Shown: positions 1-8,437 of the stretch, in pieces
How the letters are laid out: each line of letters opens with the position of its first letter
How positions within the stretch are numbered: the stretch's first letter is position 1
IMG/VR virus record: IMGVR_UViG_3300035670_000255
Span: 1-56,702 of that record
DNA from: a virus
Reading direction: 5' to 3' (one strand)
Length of the DNA stretch: 56,702 bases
The notes under the pieces: generated by a model
Databases searched by the model: none
Told to the model about the DNA's origin: nothing
Seen by the model: the letters and a program-made list of their open reading frames with translations, nothing else
Translations under genes and position numbers: made by a program

Positions 1-655
1 CCAATTTATCAGCAGTTAAGGTGCCATCGGGTGCGGCTGTAGCATTATCCGTTATGGTTGCATTTGTTTTAGTCCAAGCCGCATTATCAAACGCCTCAGA
101 CTGCAGCACCAAATTAGTCCGCACCTTCTCGATGTACCCATCAGGACCTACGCGAGTAGCAGTATCATTACTCCGAGTAAAAGCAAGCTGACCACTAGTA
201 GTCAAAGGACGCTCCGAGTACACAATACTCGTCTTGTACAGGCTCGGTACCATAACCAAGCTAGCCTTAGCGTAGTACTTGTCCAACAATGGAGCAATCG
301 CATCCTTAGCGCAGTCCGCAGCCTCAATAGTCGCTGCGTTAGTTTGTCCGTACTCATTGATGTACGCCCACACATCCTCGATGTCGGTGGGGCCTGCGAT
401 GTACGCAGTAAGGCTTCCGCTAGTTACGCTTACCTCAGTAAACAATCCATAGATGGTGGTGCCAGCATAAACGAACTCAGCCGTCAGGTCGTCTCCTAAG
501 ACGCTGACAGCAGTAACGTAGGAGTCCTCCTCTGCAACGAGTACTCGGTAGTACTCACCCTGAATGTAAAGCTGGTCTGTTGAGATAGTGCGCACCCCGT
601 TCTGCCCAAATCCTTGGAGCTGATAGTTGACGGGGTTATTTAGATTCGTGTACAT
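1..655 (-). CDS. Tail appendage (fibre) protein, N-terminal part, cut by window edge
   Basis: Open frame of 218 codons from an ATG at 655, six bases after the upstream GIY-YIG stop, running off the window at base 1. About residues 1-175 look like a virion-attachment region and contain a segment common in phage tail proteins (ERPLTTSGQLAFTRS, RVGPDGYIEKVRTN). It then enters a sandwich module that begins LQSEAFDNAAWTKTNAT and PDGTLTADKL, typical of carbohydrate-binding repeats in tail fibres. The frame has no stop. The matching end of such a module is found at the other window edge (56148-56702), so these are probably two pieces of one receptor-binding protein. Late, leftward, and flanked by homing endonucleases on both sides. 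Confidence 0.75.
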   Translation of the reverse strand, partial: MYTNLNNPVNYQLQGFGQNGVRTISTDQLYIQGEYYRVLVAEEDSYVTAVSVLGDDLTAEFVYAGTTIYGLFTEVSVTSGSLTAYIAGPTDIEDVWAYINEYGQTNAATIEAADCAKDAIAPLLDKYYAKASLVMVPSLYKTSIVYSERPLTTSGQLAFTRSNDTATRVGPDGYIEKVRTNLVLQSEAFDNAAWTKTNATITDNATAAPDGTLTADKL

Positions 656-658
656 AGT

Positions 659-1444
659 TTATTGGTTCTTGTATTTCCAAATGTATCCATACTTCGTTTT
701 GCACTCACCCCTACAGGCTTTTGCAATTGCTGATTTTTGCGTTCTAGATTTAAATGGTGTGGCCTCTACAGATTTATATTCTGCTACAAAGTTACCCTTT
801 ATATCAAATTGAAGAACTGGCTTTTCTTTGTCTCTATTTTTAGCATTAAACGCATTAACTACTTCATCTACAGTAATATCTGTAGACTCATACGAGAAAA
901 ATCGTTTTGAGCACAATTTTGTTTTTCCAAGCAGTACACTTAGTAGGTTGCCATAACCTATGCCAGTTGACTTAGATGCTGAAACAACGCTATCAAAACG
1001 AGATATTACATTCCCATTCTTATCGTATTCTAAGACAGCTTTTCTTTTCCCAACAGCCGAAGCTTCTTTTTGCTCTTCGGTAAATGCTCTTTTTTGAAAA
1101 ACGCACCCGCCAGAGTTGCCATTCATCAAAGTAAATCCAAAAGTCTTAAATAGTGATATGTAGTGCTTCTCCCAAAATGAAAATTCAGATTTTAAAACTC
1201 TATCAATCTCTACTATCTCTATATTTTCTTTATTGTTCAAAGCATCAAGTAACCAAATATCCTTCTTGGACATCTTAAGTTTGTTCTTTGAAAGGTATTT
1301 AGCTCTTGACTTATGAACTCTCAGTCTCCTATTTAAAGGATTTATTGTTCCACCAACATACAGATTGTCGTTACCAGACCTGCTAAGTAGGTAAACGCTA
1401 GCTAGGGCGATTTCATTTGTGTGTATGTTGTCTACGTAGTTCAA
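659..1444 (-). CDS. GIY-YIG homing endonuclease with NUMOD-type repeats
   Basis: 261 residues. The N-terminal nuclease shows VYL at 17-19 and YVGG at 29-32 followed by PLNRRL, the GIY-YIG core with its catalytic arginine. Two DNA-binding repeats follow, each starting K(A/P)VL(E/Q)(Y/F)D and ending in a helix-turn-helix-like segment (NUMOD1 type). The only in-frame start seen is TTG at 1444; no ATG precedes it. A -7 element lies just upstream at 1486-1479. Such free-standing genes normally spread by cutting a neighbouring gene in relatives lacking them. Here it sits between portal and tail appendage genes, so it is probably selfish rather than needed for growth. Confidence 0.85.
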   Translation of the reverse strand: MNYVDNIHTNEIALASVYLLSRSGNDNLYVGGTINPLNRRLRVHKSRAKYLSKNKLKMSKKDIWLLDALNNKENIEIVEIDRVLKSEFSFWEKHYISLFKTFGFTLMNGNSGGCVFQKRAFTEEQKEASAVGKRKAVLEYDKNGNVISRFDSVVSASKSTGIGYGNLLSVLLGKTKLCSKRFFSYESTDITVDEVVNAFNAKNRDKEKPVLQFDIKGNFVAEYKSVEATPFKSRTQKSAIAKACRGECKTKYGYIWKYKNQ

Positions 1445-1478
1445 GGCAAGAAAAAAGTGAAAGTGAAATACTACGTTG

Positions 1479-1486
1479 CAAATATA
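1479..1486 (-). promoter_or_regulatory. -7 element TATATTTG upstream of GIY-YIG gene
   Basis: TATATTTG on the minus strand, between the portal stop and the GIY-YIG start. It matches Bacteroidetes TAnnTTTG. No TTG is seen 19-21 bp upstream, as at the other leftward late genes. Confidence 0.45.
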
Positions 1487-1489
1487 GGT

Positions 1490-3931
1490 TTATTCTCCAA
1501 GCAAAATTTTCATCACATCATCCTCCTGCTCTTCGGTAAGCTCAGGACGCTGTCCCTGACGCTGAGAGATAAGCTTGCTCTGCTCAATGGCCTGCTTCTT
1601 AACTCTCTCGTCTTTCCTGTCTTCTTTCTCTTGCTCAAGCTGTGCCTTCTGAGAAATAGCCTCCTGCTGCTGCATCGTGCTCATTCCAAGCTTCAATCGC
1701 TCAAGCTCCATCTTCAACGCGTACTCCTTGTCAAGGAGTTGCATCTTAGCGTTCTTGTCTGCTTCAATCTTAGCAAGCTCTACTTGGCTCTCAGCACCAA
1801 GCTCAGCAATCTTGCCCTGTGAGGCAGCCTGCGTAGTTTGGATATTCATCTGAGCCTGCATCTGAGAGTTCTGAGCTGCCTGCTCTTGCTTCTCTCTGAT
1901 GCGCTTCTTACGACGTACAACCAACAGCCTTTCAGCTTGGTCAACATCACGCAGCTGACGGATAGCGATAGCATCCTCAAGGTTAATCTCTCCAATAGAA
2001 AGAGCAGCCTGAATGTTAGCCTCCAAGTAAGCTCTGTCTCGGTCATTCATCTCCGTAACGACTCTAACGCCAAAGTTGTACATCGGCAAGTCCTTGAATG
2101 AAGACAGCACCTTCATATTCTCAATGCCAACAGCATTCTCGTATGCCTTAAACACTACGGATTGCGGAGGGAGAATCTGAAGACACTTAACGATGTCTTC
2201 GCACACCTTACGGAACAGAACCATCGAAGCGTTTGTGATGTCGTACAAAGCGTTGTTAGAGGCTTGAATAGCCTGCTCTCTTACGCCAACAAGTTGCTCT
2301 CCCTTCGGAGACGTTCCGTCCATTACCTCGTTGATACCCGTTGCATCACGAATCATACGAAGGTTGTGGTTGTAGATACCAATCAACTCGTTGATGTTTC
2401 TGATGCTGTTATCCAGTGGGCGGATTGGAGGATTCTGGAAGCTTCCGTCAGGATTCTTCGAGCGGTAGTAGAAGATACCCGTCTGCTCGTAGATGTCCTG
2501 AATCTCCAGTGGCTGTAGTTCGCCACCACGCCCAAGCTGTACGTTCTCAAGTCCTTCGATGTCTACAATCAGTCCATCAGGCTTAGCCTTAGCGATGGCC
2601 TGTTGCATCTTGAGGTGCGTAATCTGAAGCTGGTCTGCAAACGTAATAACGCTGCTAACCAAGCTCTTAGGAATCATACGACGCAGGTTAACAGCTACTG
2701 CGCTGTAGGAGAAGCGAGCACGGCTAAGGTCGTGGATGTTCTTTGGGATGTTCTTCTTAAGGCCGTAGTCAAACAGATAGTCTGTACCTACAATGTACTT
2801 ACCTCCGTAGATAGTAGCGTTCTGCATATACACTGGCTCACGGTCGTATACCGACTGAGATGGGGCCTTGTACTCGTATCCCTTGTAGTAGAATCCTACG
2901 TTACCAAAGCGAGATTCTTTCTTCTCAAAGACAATATCGTCTACGCTAAGGAACTCAAACTCCATCATAGCGATGGTGTACTGGTCGTATCCGTACTGGT
3001 AAACACCAAGAGCTGAATCGTAGTAGGACTCAGAAAGGCGGTCTGGGTTGTTGCCAAAGGTGTTAGCAACGCTCTGCGCCATCTGCTTGTACTGGTCTTC
3101 AGTGAACTGATTGCCAGCCATACGCTTGAGCTCCTGAATAGAGATGTTTCTGATGTGACCCATATAGGTGCAGTCACTCAGATTCGGGTCGTCAGTAATG
3201 CTGTGGATGAAGTACGCGGGGTCAACGTAGTCTTCTTTGATTCCGTAATTCGGGTCGTTGTTGCGCTTCACCACAGCCATACCAACGGTAACGAGGTCTT
3301 CTACGTTACGGCGGTAAATCTTCTCGTCAAAGTCATTCCAGTTAAGGGTCAGACGAGTAGCAATCTGAGCAGCAATCTCCGCTTGTGTTTTGATGCTGGT
3401 CTCAAAGAAAATCTCAGCCTCCTCGGTGGTCTCTGGAAGAGCGTCTGGGTCAACAGCTGTTTTAAGGCCAAGAGCCTTAGCCTCAGCGAACATCTCTTTG
3501 TTCTTAATTGCTGCCTTAATCTTAGCACGTTCTCTATCCTTCTCCGTTTGAGAAAGAGGGTCAATGGCCTCTACATTAGGAAAGGGCGCAGTGCCTAGAA
3601 TCTTGTTGACAACAATCTTTACAAACTTCGGAATGATGGGCACAGGTGACCAGTCAATAGACAGAAGTGCTCCGTCTCCGTTGTTTGGGTCAAGCGATGT
3701 AAGAATCTGCTTGTAGATGTTTGTGTCTTGGGTGCCGTTGGCATAATCCCTGTTAATCTGGAATTCCTTCCAGCGCACATTGTATAAAGAGCCTGTGGTA
3801 TTGACACCACCCCATTGAGAGTATACGCCTTTCGCATATTGCAACCCGTATTCTTTCGTGACCTTTCTGGCGTGATTTGCCAAAGGGTCAGGGAAGTTTA
3901 CGTTGCTACTCACATAATTGTAATCCGACAT
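1490..3931 (-). CDS. Portal protein
   Basis: 813 residues from ATG 3931; an upstream in-frame TTG at 3955 overlaps the -7 element and is unlikely to be used. The portal forms the dodecameric ring through which DNA is packaged and ejected. Identification rests on position directly after the large terminase, size, and family-like segments: an N-terminal stretch VVNKILGTAPFPNVEA, and a core with GIYNHNLRMIRDATGINEV and GVREQAIQASNNALYDI, as in portals of Bacteroidetes (crAss-like) phages. The C-terminal ~130 residues are a charged, Q-rich coiled coil (helical barrel or crown), ending in an acidic tail. Confidence 0.82.
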   Translation of the reverse strand: MSDYNYVSSNVNFPDPLANHARKVTKEYGLQYAKGVYSQWGGVNTTGSLYNVRWKEFQINRDYANGTQDTNIYKQILTSLDPNNGDGALLSIDWSPVPIIPKFVKIVVNKILGTAPFPNVEAIDPLSQTEKDRERAKIKAAIKNKEMFAEAKALGLKTAVDPDALPETTEEAEIFFETSIKTQAEIAAQIATRLTLNWNDFDEKIYRRNVEDLVTVGMAVVKRNNDPNYGIKEDYVDPAYFIHSITDDPNLSDCTYMGHIRNISIQELKRMAGNQFTEDQYKQMAQSVANTFGNNPDRLSESYYDSALGVYQYGYDQYTIAMMEFEFLSVDDIVFEKKESRFGNVGFYYKGYEYKAPSQSVYDREPVYMQNATIYGGKYIVGTDYLFDYGLKKNIPKNIHDLSRARFSYSAVAVNLRRMIPKSLVSSVITFADQLQITHLKMQQAIAKAKPDGLIVDIEGLENVQLGRGGELQPLEIQDIYEQTGIFYYRSKNPDGSFQNPPIRPLDNSIRNINELIGIYNHNLRMIRDATGINEVMDGTSPKGEQLVGVREQAIQASNNALYDITNASMVLFRKVCEDIVKCLQILPPQSVVFKAYENAVGIENMKVLSSFKDLPMYNFGVRVVTEMNDRDRAYLEANIQAALSIGEINLEDAIAIRQLRDVDQAERLLVVRRKKRIREKQEQAAQNSQMQAQMNIQTTQAASQGKIAELGAESQVELAKIEADKNAKMQLLDKEYALKMELERLKLGMSTMQQQEAISQKAQLEQEKEDRKDERVKKQAIEQSKLISQRQGQRPELTEEQEDDVMKILLGE

Positions 3932-3952
3932 ACTAAAATATCCGTTATAGTG

Positions 3953-3960
3953 CAAATATA
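3953..3960 (-). promoter_or_regulatory. -7 element TATATTTG upstream of portal
   Basis: TATATTTG on the minus strand, 22 bases before the portal ATG at 3931. No -33 TTG at the expected distance. It lies between the TerL stop (3970) and the portal start. Confidence 0.45.
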
Positions 3961-3969
3961 CAGATATAT

Positions 3970-6090
3970 CTAACGCCTGATTTCTCGACCCTTACGAAAA
4001 AACACTTTAGAGTTAAAGTCCGTCTTTGGCTTCTCCGCTGCAACTTTCTGAGCAGCAAGCAAAGCAAGCCCTGAAGAGATGGTCAAGTCAAACTTTGTTC
4101 GGTCGTCAATCTTGAAGTTAATCCAGTCCTCAAGAGTTCTGTTGAAGTACATATTGCTAAACTTACCAGTCTCATCATTGATGCCTACGTGATGGTGGAT
4201 GTACGACTCAATTGCCTGAGCGTGAGCCTGAATCACATCTTGGCTGTTGGATGGGATACCCTTTGTCTTTACGTTTACGTGTGACGATGTAGACGAAAGG
4301 TGAGCAGGTCTACCCATCAGATAACCATCGTAACCTCTTGATTCAAAGTATCTTACGATTCCGTATTTATTGTTTTCTACCAGCAGAGGAAACCCATAAA
4401 ACACTGAAGCCATCAGAACATCCTCATAGAATATCTTAGCCAGCGGAGGACGTGATGCATACTCAGCGACAAACATATTGGATGGGTACTGCATATTAAA
4501 CTTGGTAATCAAGTGACAGGCTCCCTTTGATGAGCGTCCATCCGTTGTAGCGTCAAGGTCATATGAGTCAACTCCACCGCAACCAAGAAAGTCGTTGGGT
4601 GCTACTTTCTGACCTCGCTCTACCTGTATCTTATTGCGTAGCTCTACAGGAGGCATCCACGTGATGCGCCATCTTCCGTTAACGTCTGGCTTAAAATGTA
4701 CCTTAGAGTCCTGCACTCCGTTCTCCCAATGGAAGTTTCCAATCACCACTGGATTAGGGAACAGCTCATCGTTGTATTGAATTTGCTCGTAAATCTTGGT
4801 GATGTTAAACAGCGATGCCTTCGTAGAGTCACGGAAGGCTTCATCCTCAGTAAACGGGAACTGACGAATAACCTCGTTGAGTTCGTAGCTGTTATGCTGC
4901 TGGCCCTTTCGCTCGTTCTTCAAGAACGTCCTAGCTCCTATCGAAGTAAACGTCCCATCTTCAGTAAGTACTGGCTTCTCTGGGTCGTCGACAATGGGCA
5001 TCCCGTACTGGTCAAAGAATCCTTCAAGCGCCTCATACGCAGGGATGAAGATTTTATACAGGCCACTCTTGGTGCGTCCGTTTTCGTTGCGCTCGTTTGG
5101 ATTTGAGTCGTAGTATAGGCTTCTGAACTCTCGGCCACCTCTGTCGAGCGGATTGACTGTTGAGCCAATCATTGCCTTGCCAATAACCCTACGACCTACA
5201 ATAAGACAGGTTCGATGGATGCGCCATATCTCTCTTACGTCAATACCTTTCTCGTACTTACCAGCCTCATCAAAGAACAGCCTATGGGTCTTACTTCCGT
5301 CATAGGCGTTGATTACCGTGTTCTTCCAGTTGATGATGGTATCAAGTGCCTCTCCACGAGTAGCCGTCTTATTGTTCTTGGTAATCCTCTTAGATGGCTC
5401 ACGGAACGCAAGCTCCATACGAGGGTTGGTGGTACCATCAATAACTGGAGCGAAGAAGAATGGGTAGCTCTTAAACACAGGAACAACCTTAGAGCCAAAC
5501 ACAGCTTCCTGAGCATCGGCACCTGTCTTGCTCATAATGCCGAGTAACTTATCCTTTACCTGAGAGCCCTCGTCCACCAAAGTGGCTGCGCTCATATTGG
5601 TATACCCAGAGCGTCGGCACTTGGTGTAAATCTGTCCAAGACATCGTGGGTCAGCCTCACAAGCCGCCAAGTGAATGAACAGCTTTCTCTGGAAGTCTAG
5701 ATAGCTTGGGTACCCGATGTCAATCTTACTCCACTGGATGAACATATAGTGGTGTCCCGTGATGTATGTAGGTACTCCGTTGTTGTAAAACCAAACGCCA
5801 TCTCTCCTTCTCCTGAACTCCTCCTCGATGTATGGGCCCCATCGGAGCTGAAACTCACGAGGAGACTCATACCAGTCGTCCATTGATTTAATCTGGTTGA
5901 GTTCTCTTGGTAACTCTTGACGTTGCCAGCGTTGGTTCTCCTTCTTGAGGTTATGGAACAGGATATCCTTCTTTGCTGGTTTAGCTGGTAGCTGAATGAA
6001 TAGAGATTCAAGCTCAATAACCTCTCCCTCTGTATCATTAGGGCAGATATTGATTACCTCCTTGTTCTTTATCATCTTCAGTCCCGCCAT
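3970..6090 (-). CDS. terL: Terminase large subunit (packaging ATPase-nuclease)
   Basis: 706 residues from ATG 6090. It powers DNA translocation into the prohead and cuts the concatemer. The ATPase has a non-classical Walker A in KCRRSGYTN (residues 158-165), as in TerL proteins of Bacteroidetes phages where an RRxGxT motif replaces GKT. Walker B is LFFDEA (271-276). The upstream adenine-binding region has WFYNNGVPTYITGHHYMF. The C-terminal nuclease begins near residue 517 with GCGGVDSYDLDA, supplying acidic metal ligands. Length is at the upper end of the family. It is followed directly by portal and preceded by a small helical protein that could be the small subunit. Confidence 0.92.
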   Translation of the reverse strand: MAGLKMIKNKEVINICPNDTEGEVIELESLFIQLPAKPAKKDILFHNLKKENQRWQRQELPRELNQIKSMDDWYESPREFQLRWGPYIEEEFRRRRDGVWFYNNGVPTYITGHHYMFIQWSKIDIGYPSYLDFQRKLFIHLAACEADPRCLGQIYTKCRRSGYTNMSAATLVDEGSQVKDKLLGIMSKTGADAQEAVFGSKVVPVFKSYPFFFAPVIDGTTNPRMELAFREPSKRITKNNKTATRGEALDTIINWKNTVINAYDGSKTHRLFFDEAGKYEKGIDVREIWRIHRTCLIVGRRVIGKAMIGSTVNPLDRGGREFRSLYYDSNPNERNENGRTKSGLYKIFIPAYEALEGFFDQYGMPIVDDPEKPVLTEDGTFTSIGARTFLKNERKGQQHNSYELNEVIRQFPFTEDEAFRDSTKASLFNITKIYEQIQYNDELFPNPVVIGNFHWENGVQDSKVHFKPDVNGRWRITWMPPVELRNKIQVERGQKVAPNDFLGCGGVDSYDLDATTDGRSSKGACHLITKFNMQYPSNMFVAEYASRPPLAKIFYEDVLMASVFYGFPLLVENNKYGIVRYFESRGYDGYLMGRPAHLSSTSSHVNVKTKGIPSNSQDVIQAHAQAIESYIHHHVGINDETGKFSNMYFNRTLEDWINFKIDDRTKFDLTISSGLALLAAQKVAAEKPKTDFNSKVFFRKGREIRR

Positions 6091-6093
6091 AGC

Positions 6094-6390
6094 CTATCGT
6101 CTTGCGTTGCGCTCAGCAAATCCAGCCTTAAAGTCTCTGTCTTCCTCAATACCTCCAGTCTCACGAAGGGTACGCACCATCTCCTCCAGCTTCTGACGCT
6201 CTTGGATTAGCTCCCTAGCGTCAACAGCTGTCTGCTTGATGGATTGGAGTTCGGCCTTGCGAGCCGAGCCATTGATATCTGGGTCAACTGGCTTCTTAAT
6301 CTCCTCAATCATATTGTTGATGGCTATCTCCATAGACTCAAGGAGCCTTTGGGCAGCGTCAACTGTGGTGAACTTAGCCTTTATAGCCAT
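6094..6390 (-). CDS. Small helical protein before terL, possible terminase small subunit
   Basis: 98 residues from ATG 6390; an in-frame TTG at 6396 is less likely. Mostly charged helix with a long stretch around residues 45-85 suggesting a coiled coil. The start overlaps the end of the co-chaperonin gene by 17 bases and the stop is three bases from terL, so the three are translated together. Small terminase subunits usually sit in this place and are short and helical, but no DNA-binding motif is visible, so the role is inferred from position only. Confidence 0.55.
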   Translation of the reverse strand: MAIKAKFTTVDAAQRLLESMEIAINNMIEEIKKPVDPDINGSARKAELQSIKQTAVDARELIQERQKLEEMVRTLRETGGIEEDRDFKAGFAERNARR

Positions 6391-6955
6391 AATCAACAGC
6401 TAGTAAGTGGTCAACATTCATACGCCAAAGCTTTTTGCCGTCAATCTCCATCTCGTAGTCCGCATCTTTAGCGAAATACACGATGTCACCCTTCTTTACC
6501 CCAATCTCAGCCAACGCTTCCGAGTCGCAATGGATGCGTCCGTAGCGGTTTGGCTCTGGGGTAAGGTTAACAAGCTCAAGTATAGAGCTTTTTAGGTGGT
6601 GAGGCTGAGGAATTGGCTCAACAAGTACCCAGTTAGTAAGCACCTGAAGTCCATCTTCGTTTTTAAAGGCGTAGCACTGGGTAGAAAAGCCACCGTCTGG
6701 GTGGTATCTAACCATAAATGTTTCCTTCTCTAGCTGATTTCCTTCGTCCATCGTTACGTGGTGATGAACATAAAGGATATCCCCGACCTTGACAGATGTT
6801 TTGTACTTCAATGGAACAGAAACTACTTCACCATAGGGGATGCGATGCTCAAACTCGTTGAACTTCGTTTCGATGTAGATTTCTACGTCTCCTATCTTTT
6901 TGGTGTCTTGTACTTTCTTGGGGATTTTTATAATGAATTTATCTAGGCAGTCCAT
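6374..6955 (-). CDS. GroES-like co-chaperonin with two tandem domains
   Basis: 193 residues from ATG 6955. The second half reads as a GroES fold: WVLVEPIP, then YGRIH, then GVKKGDIVYFAKDADYEMEI and a terminal VDHLLAV strand, the order seen in bacterial GroES. The first half repeats the pattern: FIIKIPKKVQ, YGEVVSVP, and VKVGDILYVHHHV. Phage co-chaperonins (for example T4 gp31) replace host GroES so that host GroEL can fold the capsid protein. Placement among packaging genes fits a capsid-folding role. What is unusual is two GroES-like modules in one chain; T4 gp31 is about 110 residues. Confidence 0.72.
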   Translation of the reverse strand: MDCLDKFIIKIPKKVQDTKKIGDVEIYIETKFNEFEHRIPYGEVVSVPLKYKTSVKVGDILYVHHHVTMDEGNQLEKETFMVRYHPDGGFSTQCYAFKNEDGLQVLTNWVLVEPIPQPHHLKSSILELVNLTPEPNRYGRIHCDSEALAEIGVKKGDIVYFAKDADYEMEIDGKKLWRMNVDHLLAVDYGYKG

Positions 6956-6960
6956 ATTGT

Positions 6961-7197
6961 TTAATTAAAATCACACGAATACTCTACAATAACAGATTGA
7001 TGCATAATTCGTTTCCATAGCATCAGTCCTCTGTCATCTTTAATGTAGATGTCGTACTTCTCCTTGCCGTATTTAATTAAGTAGCGTTCGTCAAGGACGA
7101 TGGAGTCAATCTTAGAGCGACCAACGTCTTGACCTACTACATAGGCAAGGCCTTTCAGTGGGTCTTGACCCACAACGATTTTTCTTATCAATTCCAT
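6961..7197 (-). CDS. Hypothetical protein, 78 residues
   Basis: ATG at 7197, stop five bases before the co-chaperonin start. No family recognised. Sequence alternates short predicted strands (IRKIVVGQDPL, SKIDSIVLDERYLIKY) and ends in an acidic Cys-containing tail. Compact spacing with both neighbours indicates one late leftward operon. Confidence 0.55.
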   Translation of the reverse strand: MELIRKIVVGQDPLKGLAYVVGQDVGRSKIDSIVLDERYLIKYGKEKYDIYIKDDRGLMLWKRIMHQSVIVEYSCDFN

Positions 7198-7200
7198 TGT

Positions 7201-7494
7201 TTAGTTCTTTAGCCAGAAGTCAACGCTAGAAGGGTCGTCACCGTCCTCGATGTCGTCATCAGTCCAGTTGTCGGCGATGTAGTTCAACACCGTCATCAAC
7301 TCTTCTTTGTTGTCTGCTTCAATTTTAGATATAGATTCAATTAAAAATTTGTCTTCGTGGTCGTGAACCACTCCAACGTTTGCAATCATCAGGAACTTAT
7401 CAATCAGACCAAGCTCTTCGGCTATTTCGCATATCTCGTCTAGCTTTGCTTGAGCCCTGATAAGGAACTCCATAGTTGTAGGGTCGCTCGGCAT
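7201..7494 (-). CDS. Hypothetical acidic protein, 97 residues
   Basis: ATG at 7494 overlaps the stop of the fibre-like gene in a TAATG junction, implying translational coupling. Predicted mainly helical with a strongly acidic C-terminal third (DNWTDDDIEDGDD). A second in-frame ATG at codon 8 (7473) could be the real start. No recognised domain; the fold and charge do not allow a functional call. Confidence 0.55.
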   Translation of the reverse strand: MPSDPTTMEFLIRAQAKLDEICEIAEELGLIDKFLMIANVGVVHDHEDKFLIESISKIEADNKEELMTVLNYIADNWTDDDIEDGDDPSSVDFWLKN

Positions 7495-8399
7495 TACAGC
7501 TTGCGAATGTGGAATACGCTAAACTCGTTGAGATTTGCTGTTGCAGCAGAGGCTAATGACCTTATGGAAACAACATCTCCAGCGGCTCCGTTGATAATGG
7601 TTGACTGAGTTAGGAAGTGGTCACTGATTGTAGCAAAGCGAGTTTGAGAAGTTCCAACTACGGAGCCGTTGATATCGAAGTAAAACGTAACGTCTGTGTT
7701 GGTGGATGAGGTTGTAATGTCTGCAGAGAGTGTAATCTCATACAGGCCATCCACATTAAAACGGAATGATGTTAGGTTTCCTCCGTATACGTTACCTAAT
7801 GTGTATACTGTTGACGCGTCTCCAATTAGCACAGTGTCTCCTCCTCCAGTACCAACGCTAGCAAAGTCAAGGTATACTGCTGAGGTGGTGAGGTTAATGG
7901 TTGGCTTAACGCGAGCAACAACCTCTGGTGCTGATTGATATGCGTTTGGATTGATGAGTGCAGCAAGCGAAGAGTAGTCGATACGCTTCCACGTGGTGAG
8001 CGAAGCATCATAGATAAGGAATCTGTCACCTGACGCAGGGGTGCCGATATCAGAGATGGCTGATGGGTTTGCAAGACGAACATCAGAGCCTGATACCCCA
8101 AGAGGAAGCGATGCCGTGGTCAACGCACCCCCAGTAAACGCTGCAGCATTGAGGCTGCGCTCAACTACTTGGTTGGATGCGTTAAGCATAAGTGCTTTAA
8201 CCTCTGTTGACCCAGTAGCTGGAGGAGTTGGAAACTCAAGGGTTCCGTTGATACCTACCTTTCCCGTGCCAAGCTGCAATGCAGTGGCTACTCCATCACC
8301 AGACTCTACGTTCTTAAGAGAGGTGGTGGCGGTGTTGGTGGCTAGCTTCAGCAGTGAAGCAAATGCATCTTTTACCTTTTGGCCTGATAATGTTGCCAT
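7494..8399 (-). CDS. Virion fibre-like protein with C1q/TNF-like head
   Basis: 301 residues from ATG 8399 (the in-frame TTG at 8405 is upstream of it). The first ~170 residues are rich in A, T, S, G and L with repeats like those of short fibre shafts (GTLEFPTPPATGSTEVKALM, GDRFLIYDASLTTWKRI). The last ~130 residues look like a C1q/TNF jelly roll: GLYEITLSADI, VTFYFDING, and a terminal strand EFSVFHIRKL. Such trimeric heads often end phage fibres or decorate capsids and bind host glycans or proteins. A -7 element at 8423-8416 gives a leader of about 15-20 bases. Confidence 0.68.
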   Translation of the reverse strand: MATLSGQKVKDAFASLLKLATNTATTSLKNVESGDGVATALQLGTGKVGINGTLEFPTPPATGSTEVKALMLNASNQVVERSLNAAAFTGGALTTASLPLGVSGSDVRLANPSAISDIGTPASGDRFLIYDASLTTWKRIDYSSLAALINPNAYQSAPEVVARVKPTINLTTSAVYLDFASVGTGGGDTVLIGDASTVYTLGNVYGGNLTSFRFNVDGLYEITLSADITTSSTNTDVTFYFDINGSVVGTSQTRFATISDHFLTQSTIINGAAGDVVSIRSLASAATANLNEFSVFHIRKL

Positions 8400-8405
8400 A
8401 TTCAA

Positions 8406-8413
8406 TACTTTTG
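8406..8413 (+). promoter_or_regulatory. -7 element TACTTTTG for rightward gene 8438
   Basis: TACTTTTG 25 bases before the ATG at 8438. A TTG at 8379-8381 is 24 bp upstream, longer than usual, so strength is uncertain. It lies back to back with the leftward -7 element at 8416-8423. Confidence 0.4.
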
Positions 8414-8415
8414 TA

Positions 8416-8423
8416 CAAATATA
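8416..8423 (-). promoter_or_regulatory. -7 element TATATTTG for leftward fibre gene
   Basis: TATATTTG on the minus strand, 17 bases before ATG 8399, with no TTG at -33. The two divergent -7 elements in this 38-bp gap would compete for polymerase, so the rightward regulator may influence the leftward gene. Confidence 0.45.
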
Positions 8424-8437
8424 GAGTTTAATTTAAG

